Part shown: positions 6,891-12,524 of the stretch, piece by piece
Layout of the letters: each line of letters starts with the position of its first letter
Position numbering within the stretch: position 1 is the first letter of the stretch
Source: DATKQI01 sp035532755
GTDB lineage: Bacteria > Pseudomonadota > Alphaproteobacteria > Acetobacterales > Acetobacteraceae
Length of the DNA: 12,524 bases
Direction of reading: 5' to 3'
Assembly (NCBI GenBank): GCA_035532755.1
Contig: DATKQI010000164.1
Location: 1-12,524 of the forward strand
The notes under the pieces: model-generated
Database searches by the model: none
Seen by the model: the letters and a program-made list of their open reading frames with translations, nothing else
What the model was told of the DNA's origin: nothing
Made by a program: the position numbers and the translations under genes

Positions 6891-7046
6891 ATGGCCGAGA
6901 CGACGACCCCCCCTTCCGGTTCCCTGACGCAGGATGCGTTCGTCCAGGACCGCCAGCGCTTCTGGGGATCGTTCACCCATTTCGTGCTGGGCATGACGAT
7001 CTTCCTCGTCGTGCTGCTGATCCTGATGGGTTATTTCCTGACGTAA
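6891..7046 (+). CDS. Small membrane protein, aa3-type cytochrome oxidase subunit IV-like
   Basis: A 51-residue protein: a Thr/Pro-rich N-terminus of about 15 residues, a charged segment QDAFVQDRQRFWGSF (14-28), then one hydrophobic helix (about 31-50) ending in LMGYFLT. This layout, with an aromatic/charged patch just before a single C-terminal helix, matches the short bacterial aa3-type oxidase subunit IV family. That is recognition by pattern, not by alignment. In-frame codons extend upstream to an ATG at 6816, which would give 76 residues overlapping purN. I prefer 6891 because the upstream codons have a poorer composition and GAGG lies just before 6891. The other oxidase subunits are not in the window. 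The gene follows purN by 38 bases and converges on ndk. Confidence 0.6.
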   Translation: MAETTTPPSGSLTQDAFVQDRQRFWGSFTHFVLGMTIFLVVLLILMGYFLT

Positions 7047-7059
7047 CTGGCGTCCCCGA

Positions 7060-7482
7060 TCAGCCGACGATCTCGATCCCGGCGAAGAAGAAGGCGATTT
7101 CCGCCGCCGCGTTCTCGGCGCTGTCCGAGCCGTGCACGGAATTCGCCTCGATGCTCTCCGCCAGCTCCGCCCGGATCGTGCCGGCGGCGGCCTTCTTCGG
7201 GTCGGTCGCGCCCATGACGTCGCGGTTCTTCGCCACCGCGCCCTCGCCTTCCAGCACCTGCGCCACCACCGGGCCGGAGATCATGAACGTCACGAGATCG
7301 GCGAAAAACGGCCGGGCCTTGTGCACCGCATAGAACGCCTCGGCCTGGGCGCGCGTGAGGCGCAGGCGCTTCTGCGCGACGATGCGCAGGCCGGCAGCCT
7401 CGAAATGGGCGTTGACCTTGCCGGTGAGGTTGCGGCGCGTGGCGTCCGGCTTGATGATCGACAGCGTGCGTTCGGTGGCCAT
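7060..7482 (-). CDS. ndk: Nucleoside diphosphate kinase
   Basis: Balances nucleoside triphosphate pools by moving the gamma-phosphate from ATP to other NDPs through a phosphohistidine. The 140 residues have the expected ERTLSIIKPDATRRNLTGKV start (4-23), ARPFFADLVTFMISGPVV (56-72), NRDVMGATDP (86-95) and the active-site NSVHGSDS with H117 (114-121). The C-terminus EIAFFF (128-133) also fits. The start at 7482 is supported by AAGGAT about 5 bases upstream. The reading frame stays open far upstream through the opposite-strand yheS gene, but that extension has no family similarity. Its stop lies 13 bases from the stop of the convergent small membrane-protein gene, leaving little room for separate terminators. 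Confidence 0.97.
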   Translation of the reverse strand: MATERTLSIIKPDATRRNLTGKVNAHFEAAGLRIVAQKRLRLTRAQAEAFYAVHKARPFFADLVTFMISGPVVAQVLEGEGAVAKNRDVMGATDPKKAAAGTIRAELAESIEANSVHGSDSAENAAAEIAFFFAGIEIVG

Positions 7483-7597
7483 GGCGGATCCTTTGGCGGA
7501 TTGAGTGGCGCGGGGCTTAGACGCTTCGCCCCCGGCCGGCAACCCCACGCGCACCCTTGGGTGGGCAATCCACGGCCGGGCCGCTAAACATCCGCCC
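7483..7597. promoter_or_regulatory. Divergent intergenic region between ndk and yheS
   Basis: The 115 bases between the two divergent starts must contain the promoters of ndk and yheS. On the minus strand a TTGCCG followed 15 bases later by TCTAAG is a weak promoter candidate for ndk. On the plus strand GCTAAA at 7583-7588, about 9 bases before the yheS ATG, could be a -10 element, but no well-spaced -35 goes with it. I do not consider either established. No strong hairpin or operator-like repeat is visible. Confidence 0.4.
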
Positions 7598-9463
7598 ATG
7601 AGCCTGCTCCGCCTGTCCGACATCACCATCCGCATCGCCGGCCGCACCCTGCTCGACCAGGCCAGCCTGACCATCGAGCCCGGGCGACGGGTCGGCCTGG
7701 TCGGCCGCAACGGCGCCGGCAAATCTACGCTGCTGAAGGCGATTGCCGGCGACCTCATCCCCGATGGCGGCGAAATCCGGCTCGCGCGCACCGCACGCAT
7801 GGCCACCGTCGCGCAGGAAGCCCCGGCCGGGCCGGACCGGCTGATCGACGTGGTGCTGGCGGCCGACACGGAGCGGCTGCGCCTGCTGGCGGAAGCCGGG
7901 CACGCCGAACCGGTGCGGCTTGCCGAAATCCATGAGCGCCTGCGGGCGATCGGCGCCGACAGCGCCCCGGCGCGCGCGGCGGCGATCCTGGCGGGCCTCG
8001 GCTTCGATGCCGCGGCACAGACACGCCCGGTCTCCGAGTTTTCCGGCGGCTGGCGGATGCGCGTGGCCCTGGCCGCCGCCCTGTTCGCGGCACCCGACCT
8101 GCTGCTGCTGGACGAGCCGACCAACCATCTCGATCTCGAAGCGACGCTGTGGCTCGAATCCTGGCTCGCGCGCTTTCCCGGCGGCGCGCTGATCGTCTCC
8201 CACGATCGCGGCCTGCTGGACCGTGCGGTCGAGGCGATCGCGCATCTCGATCGCGGCAAGATTTCCCTCACCCCCGGCGGCTTCGACGAGTTCGTGCGCA
8301 TCCGCACCGAGCGCGCCACCCAGCAGCAGAAGGCCGGCGAGCGCGTGGCCGCCGAGCGCGCCCGCATCCAGGGCTTCGTCGATCGCTTCCGGGCGAAGGC
8401 CAGCAAGGCACGGCAGGCGCAATCGCGGCTGAAGGCGCTGGCCCGCCTGCCGCAGATCGACGCGGTGGTGGAGGATGCCCCGACCCGTTTCGCCTTCCCC
8501 GAGCCCGCGCGGCTGGCCCCGCCGATCCTCGCACTCGATCGCGTCACCACCGGCTACGACGGCAAGCCGGTGCTGCGCGGGCTGTCGCTCTCGCTGGACA
8601 TGGAGGACCGCATCGCGCTGCTGGGCGCGAACGGCAACGGCAAGTCCACTTTCGCCAAGCTGCTGGCCGGCCGGCTTGCGCCCCAATCGGGAGAGATCCG
8701 GCGCGGGCCCAGCCTGCGGGTGGGCTATTTCGCCCAGCACCAGGCCGAGGAGCTGGCGCTGGATGACACCCCGCTCGGCCACATGGCCCGCGCCCTGCCG
8801 CGCGCCACCCCGCCGCTGCTGCGCGCCCAGCTTGCCCGGTTCGGGCTGGACGCCGACCGGGCGGAGACCCGGGTGGCCGCGCTGTCGGGCGGGGAGAAGG
8901 CCCGGCTGCTGCTCGCGCTCGCCACGCGGGATGCGCCGCAACTGCTGATCCTGGACGAGCCGACCAACCATCTCGACATCGACGCGCGCGAGGCGCTGGT
9001 GAAGGCGCTGGCCGATTTCGCCGGCGCGGTGCTGCTGATCACGCATGACCCGCATCTGGTGGAGCTGGTGGCCGACCGGCTGTGGCTGGTGGCGGACGGC
9101 ACCGTGCGGAACTTCGACGGCGATCTGGACGACTACCGCGCCCTGCTGGCCGAACGGGCCCGCCCCGCCGAACGCGCAGAAACCGCGAACAGCCGGCGCG
9201 AGGACCGGCGCGACCGCGCCGAGGCCCGTGCCGCCGTGGCCCCGCTTCGCCGCGCGGCGAAGGACGCGGAGGCCCGGATCGCCAGACTCGCGGACGAGCG
9301 CGCGGCGATCGAGAAGAAGCTGACCGATCCCGCGCTCTACGCCCCCGGGCGCGGCGACGAAATCACCGAGGCGCAGTTCCGTCTTGCCGCGCTGAAGCGC
9401 GATATCGCCGCGGCGGAGGAAGCCTGGCTGGCGGCGGCCGAGGCGCTGGAGGCGGCGAGCTGA
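7598..9463 (+). CDS. yheS: ABC-F family ATPase, YheS-like
   Basis: A soluble 621-residue protein with two ABC ATPase domains in one chain and no membrane segment, as in ABC-F proteins that act on the ribosome. Domain 1: Walker A GRNGAGKST (36-44), signature FSGGW (148-152), Walker B LLLLDEPTNHLD (168-179), switch His in SHDR (201-204). The linker has FVDRFRAKASKARQAQSRLK (260-279), the P-site-tRNA-interacting region. Domain 2: GANGNGKST (343-351), LSGGE (429-433), LLILDEPTNHLD (449-460), THD (482-484). From about 515 a charged, Ala-rich coiled-coil tail follows. VSEFSGGWRMR, the linker and GYFAQHQ strongly recall E. coli YheS rather than EttA or Uup. The ATG at 7598 was chosen from the family N-terminus; its ribosome binding site is weak. 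Not an exporter. Confidence 0.93.
   Translation: MSLLRLSDITIRIAGRTLLDQASLTIEPGRRVGLVGRNGAGKSTLLKAIAGDLIPDGGEIRLARTARMATVAQEAPAGPDRLIDVVLAADTERLRLLAEAGHAEPVRLAEIHERLRAIGADSAPARAAAILAGLGFDAAAQTRPVSEFSGGWRMRVALAAALFAAPDLLLLDEPTNHLDLEATLWLESWLARFPGGALIVSHDRGLLDRAVEAIAHLDRGKISLTPGGFDEFVRIRTERATQQQKAGERVAAERARIQGFVDRFRAKASKARQAQSRLKALARLPQIDAVVEDAPTRFAFPEPARLAPPILALDRVTTGYDGKPVLRGLSLSLDMEDRIALLGANGNGKSTFAKLLAGRLAPQSGEIRRGPSLRVGYFAQHQAEELALDDTPLGHMARALPRATPPLLRAQLARFGLDADRAETRVAALSGGEKARLLLALATRDAPQLLILDEPTNHLDIDAREALVKALADFAGAVLLITHDPHLVELVADRLWLVADGTVRNFDGDLDDYRALLAERARPAERAETANSRREDRRDRAEARAAVAPLRRAAKDAEARIARLADERAAIEKKLTDPALYAPGRGDEITEAQFRLAALKRDIAAAEEAWLAAAEALEAAS
8108..8133 (+). repeat. 26-base exact direct repeat, copy 1 (Walker B of domain 1)
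   Basis: Identical base for base to 8951-8976. It encodes LDEPTNHL plus the first bases of the next codon in the first ATPase domain of yheS. The copies are 843 bases apart, a multiple of three. Protein conservation and strong codon bias are enough to explain it. Confidence 0.9.
8951..8976 (+). repeat. 26-base exact direct repeat, copy 2 (Walker B of domain 2)
   Basis: Second copy of the repeat at 8108-8133, in the second ATPase domain of yheS. Recombination between the copies would delete 281 codons in frame and leave one hybrid ATPase domain. Confidence 0.9.
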
Positions 9464-9470
9464 AGCGCGG

Positions 9471-10727
9471 TCAGCGCCCGTAGCGGCTGAGCGCGAGGTC
9501 CGCGTGGTCGATATCCGGCTGCGTGCCCGAAAGCAGGTCCGCCAGCAGCCGGCCGGAGCCGCAGGCCATCGTCCAGCCCAGCGTGCCGTGCCCGGTGTTC
9601 AGGAACAGGTTGGGGAACTTCGTCGGGCCGATCACCGGGGTTCCATCGGGCGTCATCGGCCGCAGCCCGGCCCAGAACGTCGCCTTGGACAGATCGCCGC
9701 CGCGCGGGAACAGGTCGCTCACCGAATGTTCCAGCGTGCGGCGGCGTGGGGCGCGCAGCACGGTGTTGTAGCCGACCAGCTCGGCGGTGCCGCCGACGCG
9801 GATGCGATCGCCCAGGCGGGTGATGGCGATCTTGTGGCTTTCATCCATCACGGTGGAGACCGGCGCGCCGTCGGGGTCGGTGATCGGGACGGTGATCGAG
9901 TAGCCCTTCACCGGATAGACCGGCAGGGTGATGCCGATGGGCTTGAGCAGCAGCGGCGAGTAGCTGCCCATCGCCACCACGTAGCGATCGGCGGCGAGCG
10001 TGCCCTGATCCGTCTCCACACCCGCGATCCGGCCGGCTTCCATGCGCAGGCCGCGAATGGCGGTGTTGTAGCGGAAGGTTACGCCGAGACCGGCGGCGAT
10101 GGCGGCGAGGCGCTGGGTGAACTGGTGGGCATCCCCGGTCTCGTCGCCGGGCAGGCGCAGGCCGCCGAGGAATTTCTGCTGCGTCAATGCCAGCGCCGGT
10201 TCGGCGGCGACGCAGCCGGCGCGGTCCAGCACCTCGTAGGGCACGGCGAACGTGTCGAGGACCGCGGTGTCATCCCCCACGCCGTCAAGCTGCTTCTGCG
10301 TGCGGAACAGCTGCAGCGTGCCGCGCTGGCGGTCGTCATACGTGATGCCGGTTTCGTGCCGCAGGTCGCGCAGGCTGTCGCGGCTGTATTCGGCGAGCCG
10401 CACCATCCGGCCTTTGTTGAGCTGGTAGGCGCGATGCGTGCAGTTGCCCAGCATCTGGACCAGCCAGCGCACGAGCGCGGCATCCGCCCGCGGCCAGACC
10501 ACCAGCGGGCGGTATTTCATCATCAGCCATTTCACCGCCTTCACCGGGATGCCGGGCGCGGCCCAGGGCGAGGAATAGCCGGGCGAGACCTGCCCGGCAT
10601 TGGCGAAGCTGGTCTCCAGCCCCGCCGCCGGCTGGCGGTCTATCACGCTCACCTCGTGTCCGGCGCGGGCGAGATAGTAGGCCGAGGCGACGCCGACGAC
10701 ACCGCTGCCGAGAATCAGGACTTTCAC
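9471..10727 (-). CDS. dadA: D-amino acid dehydrogenase
   Basis: FAD-dependent enzyme that oxidises D-amino acids, typically D-alanine, to the 2-oxo acid and ammonia, passing electrons to the respiratory chain at the inner membrane. The 418 residues begin with the dinucleotide-binding fold VLILGSGVVGVASAYYL (3-19; GSGVVG 7-12), ending in acidic D30. ETSFANAGQVSPGYSSPWAAPG follows from about 38 and closely matches E. coli DadA. Later come KGRMVRLAEYSRDSL, GTLQLFRTQKQ, LPGDETGDAHQFTQ, VYPVKGYSITVPI, FWAGLRPMTPDGTPVIGPT and NTGHGTLGWTMACGSG (377-392). The start is GTG at 10727. It follows dnaQ by 25 bases. No alanine racemase gene accompanies it here, unlike the dadAX operon of enterics. Confidence 0.96.
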   Translation of the reverse strand: MKVLILGSGVVGVASAYYLARAGHEVSVIDRQPAAGLETSFANAGQVSPGYSSPWAAPGIPVKAVKWLMMKYRPLVVWPRADAALVRWLVQMLGNCTHRAYQLNKGRMVRLAEYSRDSLRDLRHETGITYDDRQRGTLQLFRTQKQLDGVGDDTAVLDTFAVPYEVLDRAGCVAAEPALALTQQKFLGGLRLPGDETGDAHQFTQRLAAIAAGLGVTFRYNTAIRGLRMEAGRIAGVETDQGTLAADRYVVAMGSYSPLLLKPIGITLPVYPVKGYSITVPITDPDGAPVSTVMDESHKIAITRLGDRIRVGGTAELVGYNTVLRAPRRRTLEHSVSDLFPRGGDLSKATFWAGLRPMTPDGTPVIGPTKFPNLFLNTGHGTLGWTMACGSGRLLADLLSGTQPDIDHADLALSRYGR

Positions 10728-10734
10728 GCACGGT

Positions 10735-10740
10735 ACTCCT
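10735..10740 (-). promoter_or_regulatory. Ribosome binding site of dadA
   Basis: AGGAGT on the minus strand, 7 bases before the GTG start at 10727. It is the strongest ribosome binding site in the window and settles the choice of a GTG start. It also indicates that dadA is translated independently of dnaQ, even if co-transcribed. Confidence 0.75.
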
Positions 10741-10752
10741 GGAAGAATTGGG

Positions 10753-11430
10753 TCAGCCGGCGACCCAGAGCGGGTCCTTCAGCCGCGCGACGAAGGCGGC
10801 ATGCGCCGCCAGCTGCGCCTCGCTCGGCACGATGGGAACCGGCGTGCGGGAGGCGCTGGCGGCGTAGGAGACGATCGCCCGTTCCTCCTTCTCCGCCATC
10901 AGCGACAGGCCGCGCTGGCGGCCGCCGGTGAGTTCCACATAGACCTCGGCCAGCAGGCGGCAATCGAGCAGCGCGTTGTGCGTGGTGCGTTCCGACAGGT
11001 CGATGCCGAAGCGGCGGCAGAGCGCATCCAGGCTGTTCGGCAGACCCGGGAAACGCGCCTTGGCGAGCATCAGCGTATCGACCATCCGCGCCGGGGCGAG
11101 CGGCGGCAGCGACAGCCGGGCGAGTTCCGCATTCAGGAAGCCGAAATCGAACGGGGCATTGTGCGCCACCAGCGGGTCTTCGGACAGGAAGGCCAGCAGA
11201 TCCGGCGCGATGGCGGCGAACAACGGCTTGCCGGCCAGATGCGCGCGCGTGAGCCCGTGCACGCGGCTTGCCTCGTCGGGGATGTCGCGCTCGGGGTCGA
11301 TCAGGCAGTGGAAATGGCGGCCGGTGGGCAGGTCGTTCTCCAGCTCCAGCGCCGCGATCTCGATCACGCGATCCCCGTATGCGGGATCGAGGCCGGTGGT
11401 TTCGGTGTCGAACAGCACCGAGCGGGTCAT
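10753..11430 (-). CDS. dnaQ: DNA polymerase III epsilon subunit (3'-5' proofreading exonuclease)
   Basis: Stand-alone DEDDh exonuclease of 225 residues that proofreads for the replicative polymerase. Exo I is FDTETTG (7-13) with D8 and E10. Exo II is HNAPFDFGFLNAEL (90-103) with D95. Exo III is HNALLDCRLLAEVY (151-164) with H151 and D156. SLDALCRRFGID (133-144) is also typical. After the nuclease domain, QRGLSL (172-177) fits the QxxLxL clamp-binding pattern and sits where E. coli epsilon has its clamp motif. The remaining tail (about 180-225) would contact the polymerase alpha subunit, ending in KDPLW. The ATG at 11430 overlaps the coaE stop as ATGA, so coupled translation is likely. Confidence 0.96.
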   Translation of the reverse strand: MTRSVLFDTETTGLDPAYGDRVIEIAALELENDLPTGRHFHCLIDPERDIPDEASRVHGLTRAHLAGKPLFAAIAPDLLAFLSEDPLVAHNAPFDFGFLNAELARLSLPPLAPARMVDTLMLAKARFPGLPNSLDALCRRFGIDLSERTTHNALLDCRLLAEVYVELTGGRQRGLSLMAEKEERAIVSYAASASRTPVPIVPSEAQLAAHAAFVARLKDPLWVAG

Positions 11431-12014
11431 TGCAGGCACTCCAGGATCAGCCGTTTCAGGATGCGCTGGGCATGATGCCGGGAAAGCCCGGTCTGCACCA
11501 CCCGGTCGGCCCGGCGGCGCTTCTCCGCATCGGGCATCTGCCGGGCGATGATGGCGGCGATTTGCGCGTCGCTCATCTGCCGCCGGGCCCGCACCCGGGC
11601 GATCTGCACCGCGCGCGGGGCGGAGACGACGACGATGCGATCGACATGCGGCCGGGCGCCGGTTTCCAGCAGCAGCGGAATGTCCAGCACCACGGCCCGG
11701 GCGCCGCGGCGGCGGGCGGCGGCGAGGAAGGCGCGTTCGGCACGGCGGACCAGGGGATGCATGATCGCTTCGAGCTTCGCGAGCGCGGCCGGATGGCCGA
11801 TCACGGCGGCCCGCAGGCGGGCGCGATCGACCGTGCCATTCCGCACCGTGCCGGGGAAGGCCTGCCCCACCGCGGCCACCGCCGCGCCATTCGGCCCTTG
11901 CAGGGCGTGCACGGCGGCATCGGCGTCGAACACGGGGAAATGGGCACGGCGGAAGGTGGCGGCGGCCGTCGATTTGCCCATGCCGATCCCGCCGGTGAGG
12001 CCGATCACCATCAT
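11427..12014 (-). CDS. coaE: Dephospho-CoA kinase
   Basis: Phosphorylates the ribose 3' hydroxyl of dephospho-CoA, the last step of coenzyme A synthesis. The 195 residues have the P-loop VIGLTGGIGMGKST (3-16), FDADAAVH (29-36) with the acidic DAD that follows the first strand, AIMHPLVRR (83-91), VVLDIPLLLETG (108-119) and RQMPDAEKRRRADRVVQTG (158-176). All are standard family blocks in order. The start ATG at 12014 overlaps the aroE stop by 4 bases (ATGA); a second ATG directly follows. The downstream stop overlaps dnaQ in the same way. The length is typical for bacterial CoaE. Confidence 0.96.
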   Translation of the reverse strand: MMVIGLTGGIGMGKSTAAATFRRAHFPVFDADAAVHALQGPNGAAVAAVGQAFPGTVRNGTVDRARLRAAVIGHPAALAKLEAIMHPLVRRAERAFLAAARRRGARAVVLDIPLLLETGARPHVDRIVVVSAPRAVQIARVRARRQMSDAQIAAIIARQMPDAEKRRRADRVVQTGLSRHHAQRILKRLILECLQ

Positions 12015-12524
12015 GGCGGCAGCAGATCTGCCGCCACGAACCGATACAACGCGCCATCCACCACCGGCGTGACGCCGAACCAGGCGGCGAAGCCTGGCAC
12101 GGCCTGGTGCAGCAGCATGCCGAGCCCCCCCACCGCGCGCAGCCCGGCCACGCGGGCGGCGGCCAGAAGGGGGGTTTCCAGCGGCGCATACACGATATCG
12201 GCCACCACCAGACCAGGAGGGGCGGCACGCAGATCCAGATCGAGCGGCGGATGGCCTGTCATGCCGAGCGAGGTGGTGTTCACCACCAGCGCATGATCCC
12301 GCAGGGCGGCGGCACGTTGCGCCCAGCCCAGCGCCGACAGCCCCGGCAGGTCCCGCGCCAGCGCCTCGGCATGCTCCGGCGTGCGGTTGCACAGGCTCAC
12401 CGGCACGCTTTCCTCCAGCAGAACGGCGGCTATGGCGCGCGCCGCACCGCCCGCGCCCAGCACCAGCGCCGGCCCGGCCGTCGGGTCGATATCATGAGCG
12501 CGCAGATTGGCGACGAAGCCGGTG
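12011..12524 (-). CDS. aroE: Shikimate dehydrogenase (5' part cut off)
   Basis: NADPH-dependent reduction of 3-dehydroshikimate to shikimate in aromatic amino acid synthesis. Only the last 170 residues are in the window. They start with TGFVANLRAHDID, just after the substrate-binding domain, so the catalytic Lys and Asp cannot be checked. The NADP-binding domain has LVLGAGGAARAIAAVLL, followed by CNRT for the cofactor phosphate, NTTSLGMTGHPPLDLD and ADIVYAPLETPLLAAA. GGLGMLLHQAVPGFAAWFG is the conserved C-terminal block that closes the active site. Roughly the first 100 residues are missing. An in-frame GTG at 12463 lies inside the NADP-binding strand and is not the start. The order aroE-coaE-dnaQ is common in alphaproteobacteria. 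Confidence 0.95.
   Translation of the reverse strand, partial: TGFVANLRAHDIDPTAGPALVLGAGGAARAIAAVLLEESVPVSLCNRTPEHAEALARDLPGLSALGWAQRAAALRDHALVVNTTSLGMTGHPPLDLDLRAAPPGLVVADIVYAPLETPLLAAARVAGLRAVGGLGMLLHQAVPGFAAWFGVTPVVDGALYRFVAADLLPP

Noticed and set aside
7023..7063. CTGAT...ATCAG pairing spanning the convergent stops of the small membrane-protein gene and ndk
   Set aside because: Eight pairs at most, with a bulge and a loop of over 20 bases and no T-tract; weak as a bidirectional terminator.
7544..7565. CCCAC/GTGGG inverted repeat and the nested ACCC-TT-GGGT in the ndk-yheS gap
   Set aside because: Only 5 pairs with a 12-base loop, and the nested one has too short a loop; not enough for an operator or terminator.
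7483..9055. Minus-strand frames opposite yheS, one continuous with ndk (496 codons)
   Set aside because: The part upstream of ATG 7482 has no similarity to nucleoside diphosphate kinase, and ndk has a proper ribosome binding site at its own start.
9504..10931. A 475-codon plus-strand frame opposite dadA
   Set aside because: Shadow of dadA; it runs past the dadA start into dnaQ and has no recognisable motif.

Overview
This window reads as a compact chromosomal housekeeping segment of a very G+C-rich alphaproteobacterium. The evidence is an HdaA-type DnaA-related regulator with an N-terminal clamp-binding motif, the order CDP-alcohol phosphatidyltransferase / AI-2E permease / hda / ppk / ppx running away from purM-purN, the order aroE-coaE-dnaQ, and a small aa3-oxidase subunit IV-like protein. 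From memory, this arrangement recurs in Rhodospirillales/Acetobacteraceae, Sphingomonadales and Caulobacterales; the family cannot be fixed from sequence alone. I see no insertion sequence, phage gene, tRNA, rRNA or CRISPR array, and no gene-free stretch longer than 155 bases.

Left block (1-4995, minus strand), transcribed right to left: CDP-alcohol phosphatidyltransferase, AI-2E/PerM-type permease, hda, ppk, ppx (cut by the window edge). Genes abut or overlap by 4 bases, as in one operon. It combines lipid head-group synthesis, an exporter-type membrane protein, replication-initiation control and polyphosphate synthesis and breakdown.

Centre (4996-7046, plus strand): a short divergent intergenic region, an 11-codon candidate leader ORF overlapping purM, then purM and purN (two de novo purine steps), then a 51-residue one-helix membrane protein resembling aa3 oxidase subunit IV. 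A 9-bp GC hairpin ends exactly at the start codon of this last gene.

Right-centre: ndk (minus, convergent with the preceding gene) and yheS, an ABC-F ATPase (plus), diverge from a 115-base intergenic region. yheS converges on dadA with 7 bases between stop codons.

Right block (9471-12524, minus): aroE (5' end cut off), coaE, dnaQ and dadA. The first three are joined by 4-base ATGA overlaps, and dadA follows after 25 bases with a strong ribosome binding site. It covers shikimate synthesis, the last step of CoA synthesis, the replicative proofreading exonuclease and D-amino acid oxidation.

I found no clear novel system. The most interesting signals are at translation junctions: the hairpin over the subunit IV-like gene's start, the leader ORF of purM, a 5-codon ORF bridging the permease and hda, and a start-stop codon pair between purM and purN.
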